A stretch of DNA of 11,329 nt from Zoogloeaceae bacterium (GTDB lineage Bacteria > Pseudomonadota > Gammaproteobacteria > Burkholderiales > Rhodocyclaceae). Under the pieces are notes generated by a model. The model had not been told where the DNA came from and made no database searches. It worked only from the letters and a program-made list of their open reading frames with translations. Shown here one piece after another: positions 1 to 7,051 of this stretch. Position 1 is the first letter of the stretch, and each line of letters begins with the position of its first letter. Position numbers and translations under genes: made by a program. The stretch is from positions 1-11,329 of the forward strand of contig JAIRLE010000056.1 in NCBI GenBank assembly GCA_031259605.1, read 5' to 3'.

Positions 1-25
1 GTGGCGCTTTAGCGCCGGGAGAGGG

Positions 26-48
26 AAAAAAACCGTGCTTCCCACGGC
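26..48 (-). terminator. Intrinsic terminator, probable end of the pho operon transcript
   Basis: Read on the minus strand, a 5-bp stem CCGTG/CACGG (6 bp with a G-U pair) closes a 5-nt loop GGAAG. It is followed at once by seven T residues (plus-strand A run 26-32). This is the usual layout of a rho-independent terminator. It lies about 240 nt downstream of the phoR stop on the same strand with no gene between, so it probably ends the pstC-phoR transcript. The stem is short, so efficiency is uncertain. Confidence 0.6.
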
Positions 49-227
49 AATCCGGGATCAGCAAAAATTAGCGACAGCCCTTCAGGGCTGTCGGTCCAAC
101 TCCATTGGGAAGGGGTTTCCCTCCCCTCGAGAATGGCTGCGGTCGAAACCCCGGCCGCGGCCGGGGTCTCAACCTTCGCGCCTTTCTTACGGGCGGGGTT
201 TCAAACCGGAGTTGGTTTTACGATGAA
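45..227 (+). repeat. Composite palindromic intergenic element (MITE/REP-like), full left copy
   Basis: The gap downstream of phoR (1-288) holds no gene but is full of structure. A first module (about 45-93) contains a 9-bp stem CGACAGCCC/GGGCTGTCG (72-80 with 85-93) around a TTCA loop. A second module (96-215) is bounded by 8-bp inverted repeats CCAACTCC (96-103) and GGAGTTGG (208-215). It contains nested arms CCATT/AATGG (102-106, 132-136), GGGAA/TTCCC (107-111, 117-121), a perfect 20-bp GC-rich palindrome (148-167) and GGTTT-C-AAACC (197-207). Bases 113-227 recur inverted at 11215-11329 with two mismatches. Parts recur at 5810-5878 and 7098-7165. There is no ORF with support. It looks like a non-autonomous mobile palindromic repeat. 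No target-site duplication is evident. Confidence 0.8.
148..167. repeat. Perfect 20-bp GC-rich palindrome inside the element
   Basis: The 20 bases read identically on both strands, centred between 157 and 158. With one mismatch the symmetry extends to 145-170. The same palindrome is present in the right-hand copy (11275-11294). In DNA it could extrude a cruciform, and in RNA it would form a very stable hairpin. It is not followed by a T run, so it is not a classical terminator. Confidence 0.8.
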
Positions 228-288
228 TCATTTCACCGCCCGACAAAAGCGGGTCAGTGTCCGAGCATATGCCGATCCTGCGTAACGC

Positions 289-1650
289 TCATATCCGGCA
301 AATCCGATCCGCGGGGAATACCACAGTAAAACATGCGCCCGCGCCGGGGGTGCTGTGGATTTTCAGGCGGGCGTCGTGGCGTTGCAGCACGTGCTTGACG
401 ATGGAAAGGCCAAGGCCGGTGCCGCCGCTTTCGCTCGAACGGCCAGAATCGACGCGATAGAACCGTTCGGTGAGCCGGGGAAGGTGCTCGGGGGCAATGC
501 CGGGACCGTTGTCCTGTACGGCGAAGGCCGCGCCGCCCTCGGGCGTCGGCGTCCAGCGGATTTCGATGCGCCCGCCGGGCGGCGTGTAGCGAATGGCGTT
601 GTTCGCCAGATTGATGAAGGCGCTTTGCAGTTCGTCCGCGCTGCCGGCGATTTCGGCATCCAGTTCCGCTTCGGGGGGAAAGACGATCACATGTTGCGCC
701 GCCCCGCTGGCCTTCGCGGCAACGGCGGCAAGCGCCTGCGCCTCGGCGACGCAGGCGGCAAGCAATGTCCTGATCGGCGTCCATTGTTCAAAGCCAGGCG
801 GGGGGCTTGCTTCCAGGCGGGAAAGCAGGAGCAGATCGCCGACCAGGTTCTGCATGCGTGCGGCGTGGCGCGCCATGCGCGCGAGGTAATCGTCGCGCTC
901 GCTTTCGGCAAGCGGCAGGGTTTGCAGGGTTTCGATGAAGCCCGCCAGCACGGTAAGCGGCGTGCGCAATTCGTGCGAGACATTGGCGACGAAATCGCGC
1001 CGCATGGCCTCGTTTCGTTCGATGGCGGTGGTGTCTTGGGAAAGAATCAGCAGGCTTCTTTTTCCGTAGGGATAAATGTGCACGGTCAGATGCAGGGGGC
1101 GTCCGAGCGTGGAAAACGGACTGTTCAGCGTGATTCCGTGTGAAAAATCGCGCTGCGTGTAATAGGCGACGAAAATCGGGTCGCGCAGGAGATGCGTGAC
1201 CGTCTGCGCGATGTCACGCGCCTCGTCCAGACCGAAATGCCGACAGGCGGAACGGTTCAGCCAGCGGATGCGTCCCGCGCCGTTCAACATGATGACGCCG
1301 TTGGGAGAGGCGTGCAGGGCGTCCCGGATGTCTTCCAGGCGGCGGGAAAAGCGCTTTCCCTGTTGGCGCTGCTGGCGCAGCAGGCGGGTCAGGCGCTCCG
1401 CCGTCATGCGCCAGACGCCGGAAAGCCGGGGAGGCGGCAATGGGGTATCATCCGGCGCGTTTTGCAGGCGGCGCAGCCAATCGATCAGCAAGGTTGCGCG
1501 CCAGTCATCCCAGAAGAGCCAGGCCAAAAGCCCTAGCGCTCCGCCGATGAGCGCGCCCAGGCTGACGGCGATAGGGGGCGCGTCCCAGAAGATGCCGACA
1601 GCGCCAGCGCAGACAAGAAGACAGAGGATGGGCGCAAGCAGGCGATTCAC
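289..1650 (-). CDS. phoR: Phosphate regulon sensor histidine kinase PhoR
   Basis: Membrane-bound sensor kinase that, with the Pst transporter and PhoU, sets the phosphorylation state of PhoB. The 453-aa product starts with two hydrophobic segments (about residues 2-22 and 26-46). A PAS-like region follows (about 105-200, including SPNGVIMLNGAGRIRWLN). The HisKA H-box FVANVSHELRTP has phosphoacceptor His226. The HATPase_c domain has N-box Asn351, DNGPG (380-384) and GTGLGLS (410-416). This is the standard PhoR layout, near the usual length of about 430-450 aa. I chose the GTG at 1650-1648 because it overlaps the phoB stop as GTGA and directly precedes the first membrane segment. An upstream ATG at 1737 would overlap phoB by 91 nt and add a basic, non-conserved-looking extension. 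The Shine-Dalgarno is weak, so translation is probably coupled to phoB. phoR is the last gene of its operon. Confidence 0.95.
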   Translation of the reverse strand: MNRLLAPILCLLVCAGAVGIFWDAPPIAVSLGALIGGALGLLAWLFWDDWRATLLIDWLRRLQNAPDDTPLPPPRLSGVWRMTAERLTRLLRQQRQQGKRFSRRLEDIRDALHASPNGVIMLNGAGRIRWLNRSACRHFGLDEARDIAQTVTHLLRDPIFVAYYTQRDFSHGITLNSPFSTLGRPLHLTVHIYPYGKRSLLILSQDTTAIERNEAMRRDFVANVSHELRTPLTVLAGFIETLQTLPLAESERDDYLARMARHAARMQNLVGDLLLLSRLEASPPPGFEQWTPIRTLLAACVAEAQALAAVAAKASGAAQHVIVFPPEAELDAEIAGSADELQSAFINLANNAIRYTPPGGRIEIRWTPTPEGGAAFAVQDNGPGIAPEHLPRLTERFYRVDSGRSSESGGTGLGLSIVKHVLQRHDARLKIHSTPGAGACFTVVFPADRICRI

Positions 1651-2348
1651 GGCTTTTTCAGGCGATAGCCGCCGGAACGCACGGTTTCGATCCATTGCCC
1701 GGCATCGCCCAGCGCCTGGCGCAGACGTTTGACGCACACATCCACGGTGCGCTCCTCGATGAAGACATGGTCGCCCCAGATGCGATCGAGCAATTGGGCG
1801 CGGCTCATGAGTTGTCCGGGGTGTTTCATCAGGTAATGCAGCAGGCGGAACTCGGTGGGGCAGAGGCTGATTTCCCGGTCGCGATAACAGACGCGCGCTT
1901 CATTGGCGTCCAGGGTCAGCGGCCCGACGCGGACGCAGTCGGCAAGCTGTTCGGGCGCGCGGCGACGCAGCAGGGCGTGGATGCGCGCCATGAGTTCGCG
2001 GTTGGAAAATGGTTTGGTGATGTAATCGTCCGCGCCGCCCTCCAGCCCCGCCACCTTGTCGGTCTCTTCGCTGCGGGCGGTCAGCATGATGATGGGCACG
2101 TTTTGTGTGCGTGGCGCGGCGCGCCACTGACGCGCCAGTTCCAGGCCGCTCTGTCCGCCGGGCAGCACCCAGTCGAGCAGGATGAGATCGGGCAGAATGG
2201 CGTTCAATTCCCGCTGGGCCGCGCGACCGTCCTCGGCGGCGACGGGCAGAAAACCGCCGTGGCGCAGATTGACCATGAGCAGCTCGCGTATGTCGGGTTG
2301 ATCCTCGACGACCAGAACGCGCGGCCTGGGCGTGAAGGCGTGGCTCAT
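1647..2348 (-). CDS. phoB: Phosphate regulon response regulator PhoB (OmpR/PhoB family)
   Basis: Transcription factor phosphorylated by PhoR; it binds PHO boxes and recruits sigma-70 RNA polymerase under phosphate limitation. The 233-aa product has a receiver domain (about 8-125) with acidic residues Glu15 and Asp16, phosphoacceptor Asp59 in LILLDWVLP, Thr90 and Lys112. A winged-helix DNA-binding domain (about 140-231) ends in the typical TVDVCVKRLRQALG and SGGYRL motifs. I chose the ATG at 2348. It overlaps the phoU stop as ATGA, has GGAAG seven bases upstream, and gives the normal N terminus just before the first receiver strand. An upstream in-frame ATG at 2426 lies deep inside phoU and is not credible. 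The two PHO boxes at 5780-5797 and 7067-7084 are its expected targets, which makes phoB autoregulated through the pstC promoter. Confidence 0.96.
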   Translation of the reverse strand: MSHAFTPRPRVLVVEDQPDIRELLMVNLRHGGFLPVAAEDGRAAQRELNAILPDLILLDWVLPGGQSGLELARQWRAAPRTQNVPIIMLTARSEETDKVAGLEGGADDYITKPFSNRELMARIHALLRRRAPEQLADCVRVGPLTLDANEARVCYRDREISLCPTEFRLLHYLMKHPGQLMSRAQLLDRIWGDHVFIEERTVDVCVKRLRQALGDAGQWIETVRSGGYRLKKP

Positions 2349-3070
2349 GACAGGTCTTCCGCCTGATTCTCCCGCAAGGCGGCCTCGATTTCCGCCAGCG
2401 GGCGATGGCGCACATCCGCGCCCCATGTGATGTAAATGACGTATTCGGCGATGTTCTTGGCGTGATCGCCGATACGCTCCACGGCCTTGGCGATGAACAG
2501 CAGATCCAGGCTGTCGCTGATGGTGCGCGGATCTTCCATCATGTAGGTGATGAGTTTGCGGGTAAACCCCTTGAATTCGCGATCGATCAGGTCGTCTTCC
2601 TTCACGATGGAGACGGCGACGGCGACATCCAGGCGGGCGAAGGCGTCGAGCGCACGGCGGATGAGGCTGGAAGCCAGGTCGGCTGCCACGCGCAAATCGC
2701 CGATCGGCATGTCGCGCGCCTCGCCGCTTTCCACGATGGATTTGACCTTGCGCGCAATCTTCTGGGCTTCGTCGCCCGCGCGTTCCAGGTTGGTGGTGAT
2801 CTTGGAAATCGCCAGCAGGAGGCGCAGGTCGCGGGCGGCGGGTTGCCGCCGCGCGACGATCGAGGAGAGCGCCCGGTCTATTGTCACTTCCATGGCATCC
2901 ACCCGGTCTTCGGCATGGACGACCTCGTCGGCGAGCGTCGTGGAAAAATTTGCCAGCGACTGCATGGCGCGCTGAATTTGTGTTTCGACCAGGCCGCCCA
3001 TTTCCATCAGTTGCGAGGAAACGCCGTTCAGGTCGCTGTCGAATTGGGAAGAAAGGTGTTTTTCGCTCAT
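2345..3070 (-). CDS. phoU: Phosphate signalling protein PhoU
   Basis: Peripheral cytoplasmic regulator that interacts with PstB and PhoR and keeps the Pho regulon off when phosphate is plentiful. The 241-aa product matches the usual length of about 235-245 aa. It is all helical and shows the two family repeats, each with a metal-cluster motif: TNLERAGDEAQKIA near residues 93-106 and KAVERIGDHAKNIAEYV near 195-211. The ATG at 3070 lies 6 nt after the pstB stop, with only a weak Shine-Dalgarno, so coupling to pstB translation is likely. Its stop overlaps the phoB start. Position between pstB and phoB is common in betaproteobacteria and puts transporter, adaptor and two-component system in one transcript. 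Confidence 0.96.
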   Translation of the reverse strand: MSEKHLSSQFDSDLNGVSSQLMEMGGLVETQIQRAMQSLANFSTTLADEVVHAEDRVDAMEVTIDRALSSIVARRQPAARDLRLLLAISKITTNLERAGDEAQKIARKVKSIVESGEARDMPIGDLRVAADLASSLIRRALDAFARLDVAVAVSIVKEDDLIDREFKGFTRKLITYMMEDPRTISDSLDLLFIAKAVERIGDHAKNIAEYVIYITWGADVRHRPLAEIEAALRENQAEDLS

Positions 3071-3076
3071 GATGAT

Positions 3077-3877
3077 CTAGCCGAAACGGCCGGTGATGTA
3101 ATCCTCGGTTTCACGACGATTGGGTTTGAAGAACATCTGTTCGGTTTCGCCGAATTCCACGAGATCGCCCAGATACATGTAGGCCGTGTGATCGCTCACC
3201 CGTGCCGCCTGCTGCATGTTGTGCGTGACGATGACGACGGTATAATCCTTTTTCAGTTCCGCGATCAATTCCTCGATGCGGGCGGTGGAAATCGGGTCCA
3301 GTGCCGAACAGGGTTCGTCGAGCAACAGGAGTTCCGGGCGGATGGCGATGCAGCGCGCGATGCACAGCCGCTGCTGCTGCCCGCCAGAGAGGCTCGCGCC
3401 GCTCTGGGAGAGCTTATCCTTGATTTCATCCCAGAGTGCCGCTTTTTTCAGCGCCCATTCCACGCGTTCCTCCAGATCGATCTGCGAGAGATTTTCAAAG
3501 AGTTTCACGCCGAAGGCGATATTGTCGAAAATCGACATGGGGAACGGCGTCGGCTTCTGGAACACCATGCCGATGCGGGCGCGAATCAGGGCCACGTCCT
3601 GTTTCGAGGTCAGCAGGTTTTCGCCGTCCAGCAGGATTTCTCCCGTGGCGCGTTGGTCGGGATACAGTTCGTACATCCGGTTGAAGGCGCGCAACAGCGT
3701 GGATTTGCCGCAACCCGAGGGGCCGATGAAGGCCGTCACCCGGTTGGCCGGAATATCGAGGTTGATGTTCTTCAACGCGTGGAACTTGCCGTAATAGAAG
3801 TCCAGATTGCACACGGACATCTTTACGGGCGGCGGGGCATTGGTTTGGGTATCGAGCATGATGTTCGGAAGAATCAT
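3077..3877 (-). CDS. pstB: Phosphate ABC transporter ATP-binding protein PstB
   Basis: ATPase of the high-affinity phosphate importer; it dimerises on the cytoplasmic face of PstC and PstA. The 266-aa product shows every ABC motif in order: Walker A GPSGCGKST (52-60), Q-loop Gln107 in VFQKPTPFPMSIFDN (a PstB hallmark), signature LSGGQ (163-167), Walker B LLLLDE (183-188), D-loop SALDP and H-loop His219. The length fits the family (about 255-285 aa). The start is uncertain. ATGs at 3877, 3859 and 3820 all lack a clear Shine-Dalgarno, and the first lies 13 nt after the pstA stop. The conserved fold begins near the third (KMSVCNLDFYYG), so residues 1-19 may be shorter in reality. The low-quality ribosome site suggests coupling to pstA. 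Confidence 0.96.
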   Translation of the reverse strand: MILPNIMLDTQTNAPPPVKMSVCNLDFYYGKFHALKNINLDIPANRVTAFIGPSGCGKSTLLRAFNRMYELYPDQRATGEILLDGENLLTSKQDVALIRARIGMVFQKPTPFPMSIFDNIAFGVKLFENLSQIDLEERVEWALKKAALWDEIKDKLSQSGASLSGGQQQRLCIARCIAIRPELLLLDEPCSALDPISTARIEELIAELKKDYTVVIVTHNMQQAARVSDHTAYMYLGDLVEFGETEQMFFKPNRRETEDYITGRFG

Positions 3878-3890
3878 GGAAGTCGTCGGG

Positions 3891-4760
3891 TCATTTGCGG
3901 CGGGACAGGAGCCGCGCCAGGATGTTCAGGCCCAGCACGGCAAGGGTGATGAGGAAGACGCCGGCCCAGGCCAGTTGTTGCCAGTTTTCATAGGGACTCA
4001 TGGCGAACTGGAAAATGGTCACGGGCAGGTTGGCGGTGGGGCCGGAAAGGTCGCTCGTCCAGAACTGGTTGTTCAGCGCCGTGAAAAGCAGCGGCGCGGT
4101 TTCGCCGGAAATGCGCGCCACGGCGAGCAATATGCCGGTTATCACGCCCGCCCTCGCGGCGTTCAGCGTCACATGAATAATCACCTTCCACTTCGGCGCG
4201 CCCAGCGCGTAGGCCGCCTCGCGCAGACTCGACGGAATCAGCGCCAGCATGTTTTCCGTCGTGCGGATGACGACGGGGATTACGATGAGCGAGAGCGCCA
4301 CCGCGCCCGCCCAGCCGGAAAACTGCCGGAAACGGATGACGATGACCGCATAGACGAAAAGCCCGATGACAATGGAAGGCGCGGAAAGCAGAAGGTCGTT
4401 TACAAAGCGCACTGTGACCGCCAGCCATCCGCGCGGATGATATTCAGCCAGATAGATGCCGGAAAGAACGCCAATCGGCGCGCCGATGAAAGTCGCCAGG
4501 GTCACCATCATAAAGGAGCCGAAGAGCGCATTGGCCAGCCCGCCCGCGTCATTGGGCGGCGGTGTGCTTTGCGTGAAGAGCGAAAAACTCAAGCCCGCGA
4601 AGCCGAGCAGGATCGTCTCCCACAAAATCCACATCAGCCAGAAGACGCCAAAGATCATGGCGATGAAGGAAAGCGTGAGCGCCACCCGGTTGATCCACTT
4701 GCGGCGGGCGAAACGCGATGTACGCCGCGCCGGGGTTTTGCCGTCAGACAGGGTATTCAA
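3891..4760 (-). CDS. pstA: Phosphate ABC transporter permease PstA
   Basis: One of the two inner-membrane permeases of the Pst importer. The 289-aa product has a basic cytoplasmic N terminus (residues 1-25), about six hydrophobic segments (first about 26-58), and the BPD_transp_1 coupling loop REAAYALGAPKWKVI (about 180-194) followed by GITGILLAVARISGETAPLL-type sequence characteristic of PstA. The start codon is TTG at 4760-4758. It overlaps the pstC stop as TTGA and has AAGGA eight bases upstream. No ATG occurs before the middle of the first membrane segment, so TTG is the best-supported start. The stop lies 13 nt before pstB. The first periplasmic loop after TM1 has a Pro-rich stretch STPPPND. 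Confidence 0.95.
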   Translation of the reverse strand: MNTLSDGKTPARRTSRFARRKWINRVALTLSFIAMIFGVFWLMWILWETILLGFAGLSFSLFTQSTPPPNDAGGLANALFGSFMMVTLATFIGAPIGVLSGIYLAEYHPRGWLAVTVRFVNDLLLSAPSIVIGLFVYAVIVIRFRQFSGWAGAVALSLIVIPVVIRTTENMLALIPSSLREAAYALGAPKWKVIIHVTLNAARAGVITGILLAVARISGETAPLLFTALNNQFWTSDLSGPTANLPVTIFQFAMSPYENWQQLAWAGVFLITLAVLGLNILARLLSRRK

Positions 4761-5755
4761 GCGCGCTTTCCTTCATTTTTTTGCAGCCGCAACAGCAGCA
4801 GGCGGGAAAAGACCAGCACCACGAAGGTAATCAGGAAGAGGATCAGCCCCAGGTAAATCAGAGCCGCCTGATGCATTCCCGGCGCGGCCTCGGCGAACTC
4901 GTTGGCGAGCGCGGAAGTGATGCTGTTGGCCGCCTCGAAAAGCGAAGACGAACGCAACTGGTTCATGTTGCCGATGACGAACGTCACTGCCATCGTCTCG
5001 CCCAGTGCGCGCCCCAATCCCAGCATGATGCCGCCCAGCACGCCCGCGCGGGTATAGGGCAGCACGATTTTCCAGATCACCTCCCAGGTGGTCGCGCCCA
5101 ATCCGTAGGCCGATTCCTTCAGAAGCGGCGGCGTGACCTCGAAAACGTCGCGCATCACCGAGGCGATGAAGGGGATGATCATGATGGAAAGGATGATTCC
5201 GGCGGACAGGATGCCGATGCCCACCGGCGGCCCGGAAACCAGCGCCCCGAAAACCGGCGTGCCGCCCAGCCAGGCTTGCAGGGGCTGCTGCACATAACGC
5301 GCCAGCACCGGCCCGAAAACCATCAATCCCCACATGCCGTACACGATGGAAGGCACCGCCGCCAGCAATTCAACGGCGGTTCCCAGCGGGCGCTTCAACC
5401 AGGCGGGCGCGAGTTCGGTCAGGAAAAGCGCGATGCCAAAACTCACCGGCACGGCAATCAAGAGCGCAATGCCCGAGGTGGCCAGCGTTCCGTAGATCAT
5501 CACCATGCCGCCGAAGTCTTCCTGCACGGGATCCCAAGCGTTATGGGTCAGGAATCCCAGGCCATAACGCTCGATGGCGGGCCACGCGCCGATGATGAGC
5601 GAAAGAATGATGCCCAGAAGGAGCGCCAGAGTCAGCAAGGCCGCGCCGCGCGCCACCGCGCCGAAGAGCAGGTCGGAGACGGTGCCGGAACGCATGTGCC
5701 GGACACCGCGTCCTCCACGGACAGACATGGGCGGCAAGACAGGTTCAATCATCAT
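4757..5755 (-). CDS. pstC: Phosphate ABC transporter permease PstC
   Basis: Inner-membrane permease that pairs with PstA. The 332-aa product has a first membrane helix at about 32-58, then FLTHNAWDPVQEDFGGMVMIYGTLATS, a conserved PstC signature. The remaining helices carry the EAA coupling loop KESAYGLGATTWEVIWKIVLP (213-233) and GRALGETMAVTFVIGN (248-263). The length is close to E. coli PstC (319 aa). The ATG at 5755 is preceded by no Shine-Dalgarno. The -10 box (5764-5769) puts the likely transcription start within a base or so of this ATG, so a leaderless message is possible. Alternatives are ATG 5752, 5728 and 5695; only 5695 has a GGAGGA upstream, at a poor 15-nt spacing. The upstream PHO box makes pstC the first gene of a second PhoB-driven unit. 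Confidence 0.95.
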   Translation of the reverse strand: MMIEPVLPPMSVRGGRGVRHMRSGTVSDLLFGAVARGAALLTLALLLGIILSLIIGAWPAIERYGLGFLTHNAWDPVQEDFGGMVMIYGTLATSGIALLIAVPVSFGIALFLTELAPAWLKRPLGTAVELLAAVPSIVYGMWGLMVFGPVLARYVQQPLQAWLGGTPVFGALVSGPPVGIGILSAGIILSIMIIPFIASVMRDVFEVTPPLLKESAYGLGATTWEVIWKIVLPYTRAGVLGGIMLGLGRALGETMAVTFVIGNMNQLRSSSLFEAANSITSALANEFAEAAPGMHQAALIYLGLILFLITFVVLVFSRLLLLRLQKNEGKRA

Positions 5756-5763
5756 TGCAACGC

Positions 5764-5797
5764 ACTATACGTCAGATTTGTGACAAAACGGTGACAA
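5764..5797 (-). promoter_or_regulatory. PHO box and -10 of the pstC-phoR operon
   Basis: On the minus strand two identical 7-mers TTGTCAC are separated by CGTT (5797 to 5780), giving the 11-bp periodic 7+4+7 layout of a PhoB-binding PHO box in place of a -35. Ten bases downstream is TATAGT (5769-5764), a good sigma-70 -10 box. This is the geometry known for E. coli PhoB-activated promoters. The predicted transcription start falls at about 5755-5757, directly at the pstC ATG. Confidence 0.9.
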
Positions 5798-5809
5798 TCC
5801 TGTCCCGAT

Positions 5810-5878
5810 TCCGGTTTGAAACCCCGCCTGTTTGACCGGCAGTCCTGAAGGTCTGCCGCTGATTTCTTGCTGATCCCG
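5810..5878 (-). repeat. Deletion derivative of the composite palindromic element
   Basis: On the minus strand, 5878-5837 aligns with the left copy at 53-93 (one inserted base, five substitutions). It keeps the TTCA-loop hairpin with stem CGGCAG/CTGCCG, one A-A mismatch and two more G-C pairs. After a 7-nt joint, 5828-5810 is identical for 19 bases to left-copy positions 192-210. About 96 bp, including the 20-bp palindrome, is missing. The remnant sits between the pstS terminator and the pstC PHO box, in the opposite orientation to the left copy. Confidence 0.75.
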
Positions 5879-5899
5879 CAATAGCTTCTGGAACAATAG

Positions 5900-5936
5900 A
5901 AAAAGGCGCGTCCGGGATTGTCGCCGGACGCGCCTT
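5900..5936 (-). terminator. Intrinsic terminator after pstS
   Basis: A perfect 13-bp GC-rich stem (5903-5915 with 5924-5936) around an 8-nt loop is followed on the minus strand by TTTTTC (U run at 5904-5900). It begins 27 nt after the pstS stop and before the pstC promoter. It should end most pstS transcripts and so raise PstS output relative to the membrane components. Beside it is a run of nine G residues (5939-5947). Confidence 0.9.
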
Positions 5937-5962
5937 GCGGGGGGGGGATTACGTGGCGGATG

Positions 5963-7015
5963 TTACGGTTTTCTCACTGGCTTTCCGGACGTGTCCTGAA
6001 TTTCCTGCCAGGCCTGAAGGATGATCGTCTTGACTTCCTGCGGCATGGGCACGTAATCCAGTTCCTGAGCCAATTTGTCGCCGTTCTTGTAGGCCCAGGC
6101 GAAGAAATCGAGCGTCGCGGCGGCCTGGAGGGGTTTTTCCTGCGCCTTGTGCATCATGATGAAGGTCGCGGAGGTGATCGGCCAGGATTCATTGCCGGGC
6201 TGGTTGGTGAGAATCTGGTAAAAACTCTTTTTCCAGTCCGCGCCCGCGGCGGCGGCCTTGAAGCTGGCTTCCGACGGCTGCACGAAATGGCCTGCGCTGT
6301 TTTTCAACTGTACATGCGCCATCTTGTTCTTTTCGGCATAGGCATACTCGACATAGCCGATGGAATCCGGCAGACGCCCCACGAATGCCGCCACGCCTTC
6401 ATTGCCCTTGCCGCCGACGCCGACCGGCCAGTTGACCGAAGTGCCTTCACCGACCTTCGTCTTCCACTCGGCATTGACCCGGCTCAGGTAATGCGTAAAG
6501 CCGAAACTGGTGCCCGAACCGTCGGCGCGCCGGATGACGGCAATGGCCGTGGAAGGCAGGCTCAGGCCGGGATTCATCGCCGCGATGGCGGGATCGTTCC
6601 AGTGGGTGATCTTGCCCAGGTAGATGTCGCCCAGCACCTGCCCGTCGAGTTTGAGCGCTCCGGGCGCGACTCCTTTCAGATTGACGATGGGCACGATGCC
6701 GCCAATGACCGTTGGAAACTGGATCAGCCCCTTTTCCCTCAAGGCCGCATCCGTGAGCGGCGCGTCGGAAGCGCCGAAGTCCACGGTTCTTGCCTCGATC
6801 TGCTTCAATCCCGCGCTGGAACCCACCGACTGGTAATTGATCCGGTGCCCTGTCGCCTTGTGGTATTCCGCCGCCCATTTGGTGTAGAGCGGCGCCGGGA
6901 AACTCGCCCCGGCACCCGTCACATCGGCCTGCGCCCAGACCTCGGCGCTGCCGACCGTCGCAATGCAGGCTACCAGCGAAGCAGCCCGGAAAAACCGTTG
7001 TCTTCTGATTTGCAT
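5963..7015 (-). CDS. pstS: Phosphate ABC transporter periplasmic substrate-binding protein PstS
   Basis: Periplasmic phosphate-binding protein that delivers phosphate to PstCAB. The 350-aa precursor begins with a Sec signal peptide: basic MQIRRQRFFR, a hydrophobic core, and cleavage near VWA-QA or AQA-D. The mature part opens with DVTGAGASFPAPLYTKW, the PstS signature. Other phosphate-site segments are SVGSSAG, DFGASDAPL and RRADGSGTSF. Two in-frame ATGs exist. The one at 7021 lies 1 nt from the AAGGAG sequence (7023-7028), too close to use; the one at 7015 has a 7-nt spacing, so I chose 7015. Transcription comes from the PHO-box promoter at 7052-7084, and a strong terminator follows the gene. 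It is the best-expressed member of the locus by expectation. Confidence 0.96.
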   Translation of the reverse strand: MQIRRQRFFRAASLVACIATVGSAEVWAQADVTGAGASFPAPLYTKWAAEYHKATGHRINYQSVGSSAGLKQIEARTVDFGASDAPLTDAALREKGLIQFPTVIGGIVPIVNLKGVAPGALKLDGQVLGDIYLGKITHWNDPAIAAMNPGLSLPSTAIAVIRRADGSGTSFGFTHYLSRVNAEWKTKVGEGTSVNWPVGVGGKGNEGVAAFVGRLPDSIGYVEYAYAEKNKMAHVQLKNSAGHFVQPSEASFKAAAAGADWKKSFYQILTNQPGNESWPITSATFIMMHKAQEKPLQAAATLDFFAWAYKNGDKLAQELDYVPMPQEVKTIILQAWQEIQDTSGKPVRKP

Positions 7016-7022
7016 GTTCATG

Positions 7023-7028
7023 CTCCTT
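7023..7028 (-). promoter_or_regulatory. Shine-Dalgarno of pstS
   Basis: AAGGAG on the minus strand, seven bases before the ATG at 7015 and only one base before the ATG at 7021. The spacing decides in favour of the second ATG. This is the strongest ribosome-binding site among the pst and pho genes here, in keeping with high PstS production. Confidence 0.85.
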
Positions 7029-7051
7029 GTGTCGAAAGAGAAAACGAACGC

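Noticed and set aside
3..16. Hairpin GGCGCT/AGCGCC at the window start
   Set aside because: A 6-bp palindrome without a T run and cut off from upstream context; it could belong to a gene or another repeat outside the window.
237..255. Hairpin CCCG/CGGG just after phoR as a terminator
   Set aside because: The stem is only 4 bp and no T run follows on the minus strand.
35..329. Small open frames across the left repeat
   Set aside because: They run through palindromic repeat sequence and into the phoR antisense; composition and lack of ribosome sites speak against coding.
2405..3949. A 514-codon open frame antisense to phoU and pstB on the plus strand
   Set aside because: It mirrors strongly recognised genes on the minus strand, its translation has no domain and is rich in His/Gly/Arg/Asp typical of antisense frames in GC-rich DNA, and it lacks a ribosome site.
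3807..5794. Long plus-strand frames antisense to pstA and pstC
   Set aside because: The translations are Arg/His/Gln-rich shadows of the permease genes; no membrane segments or motifs are visible.
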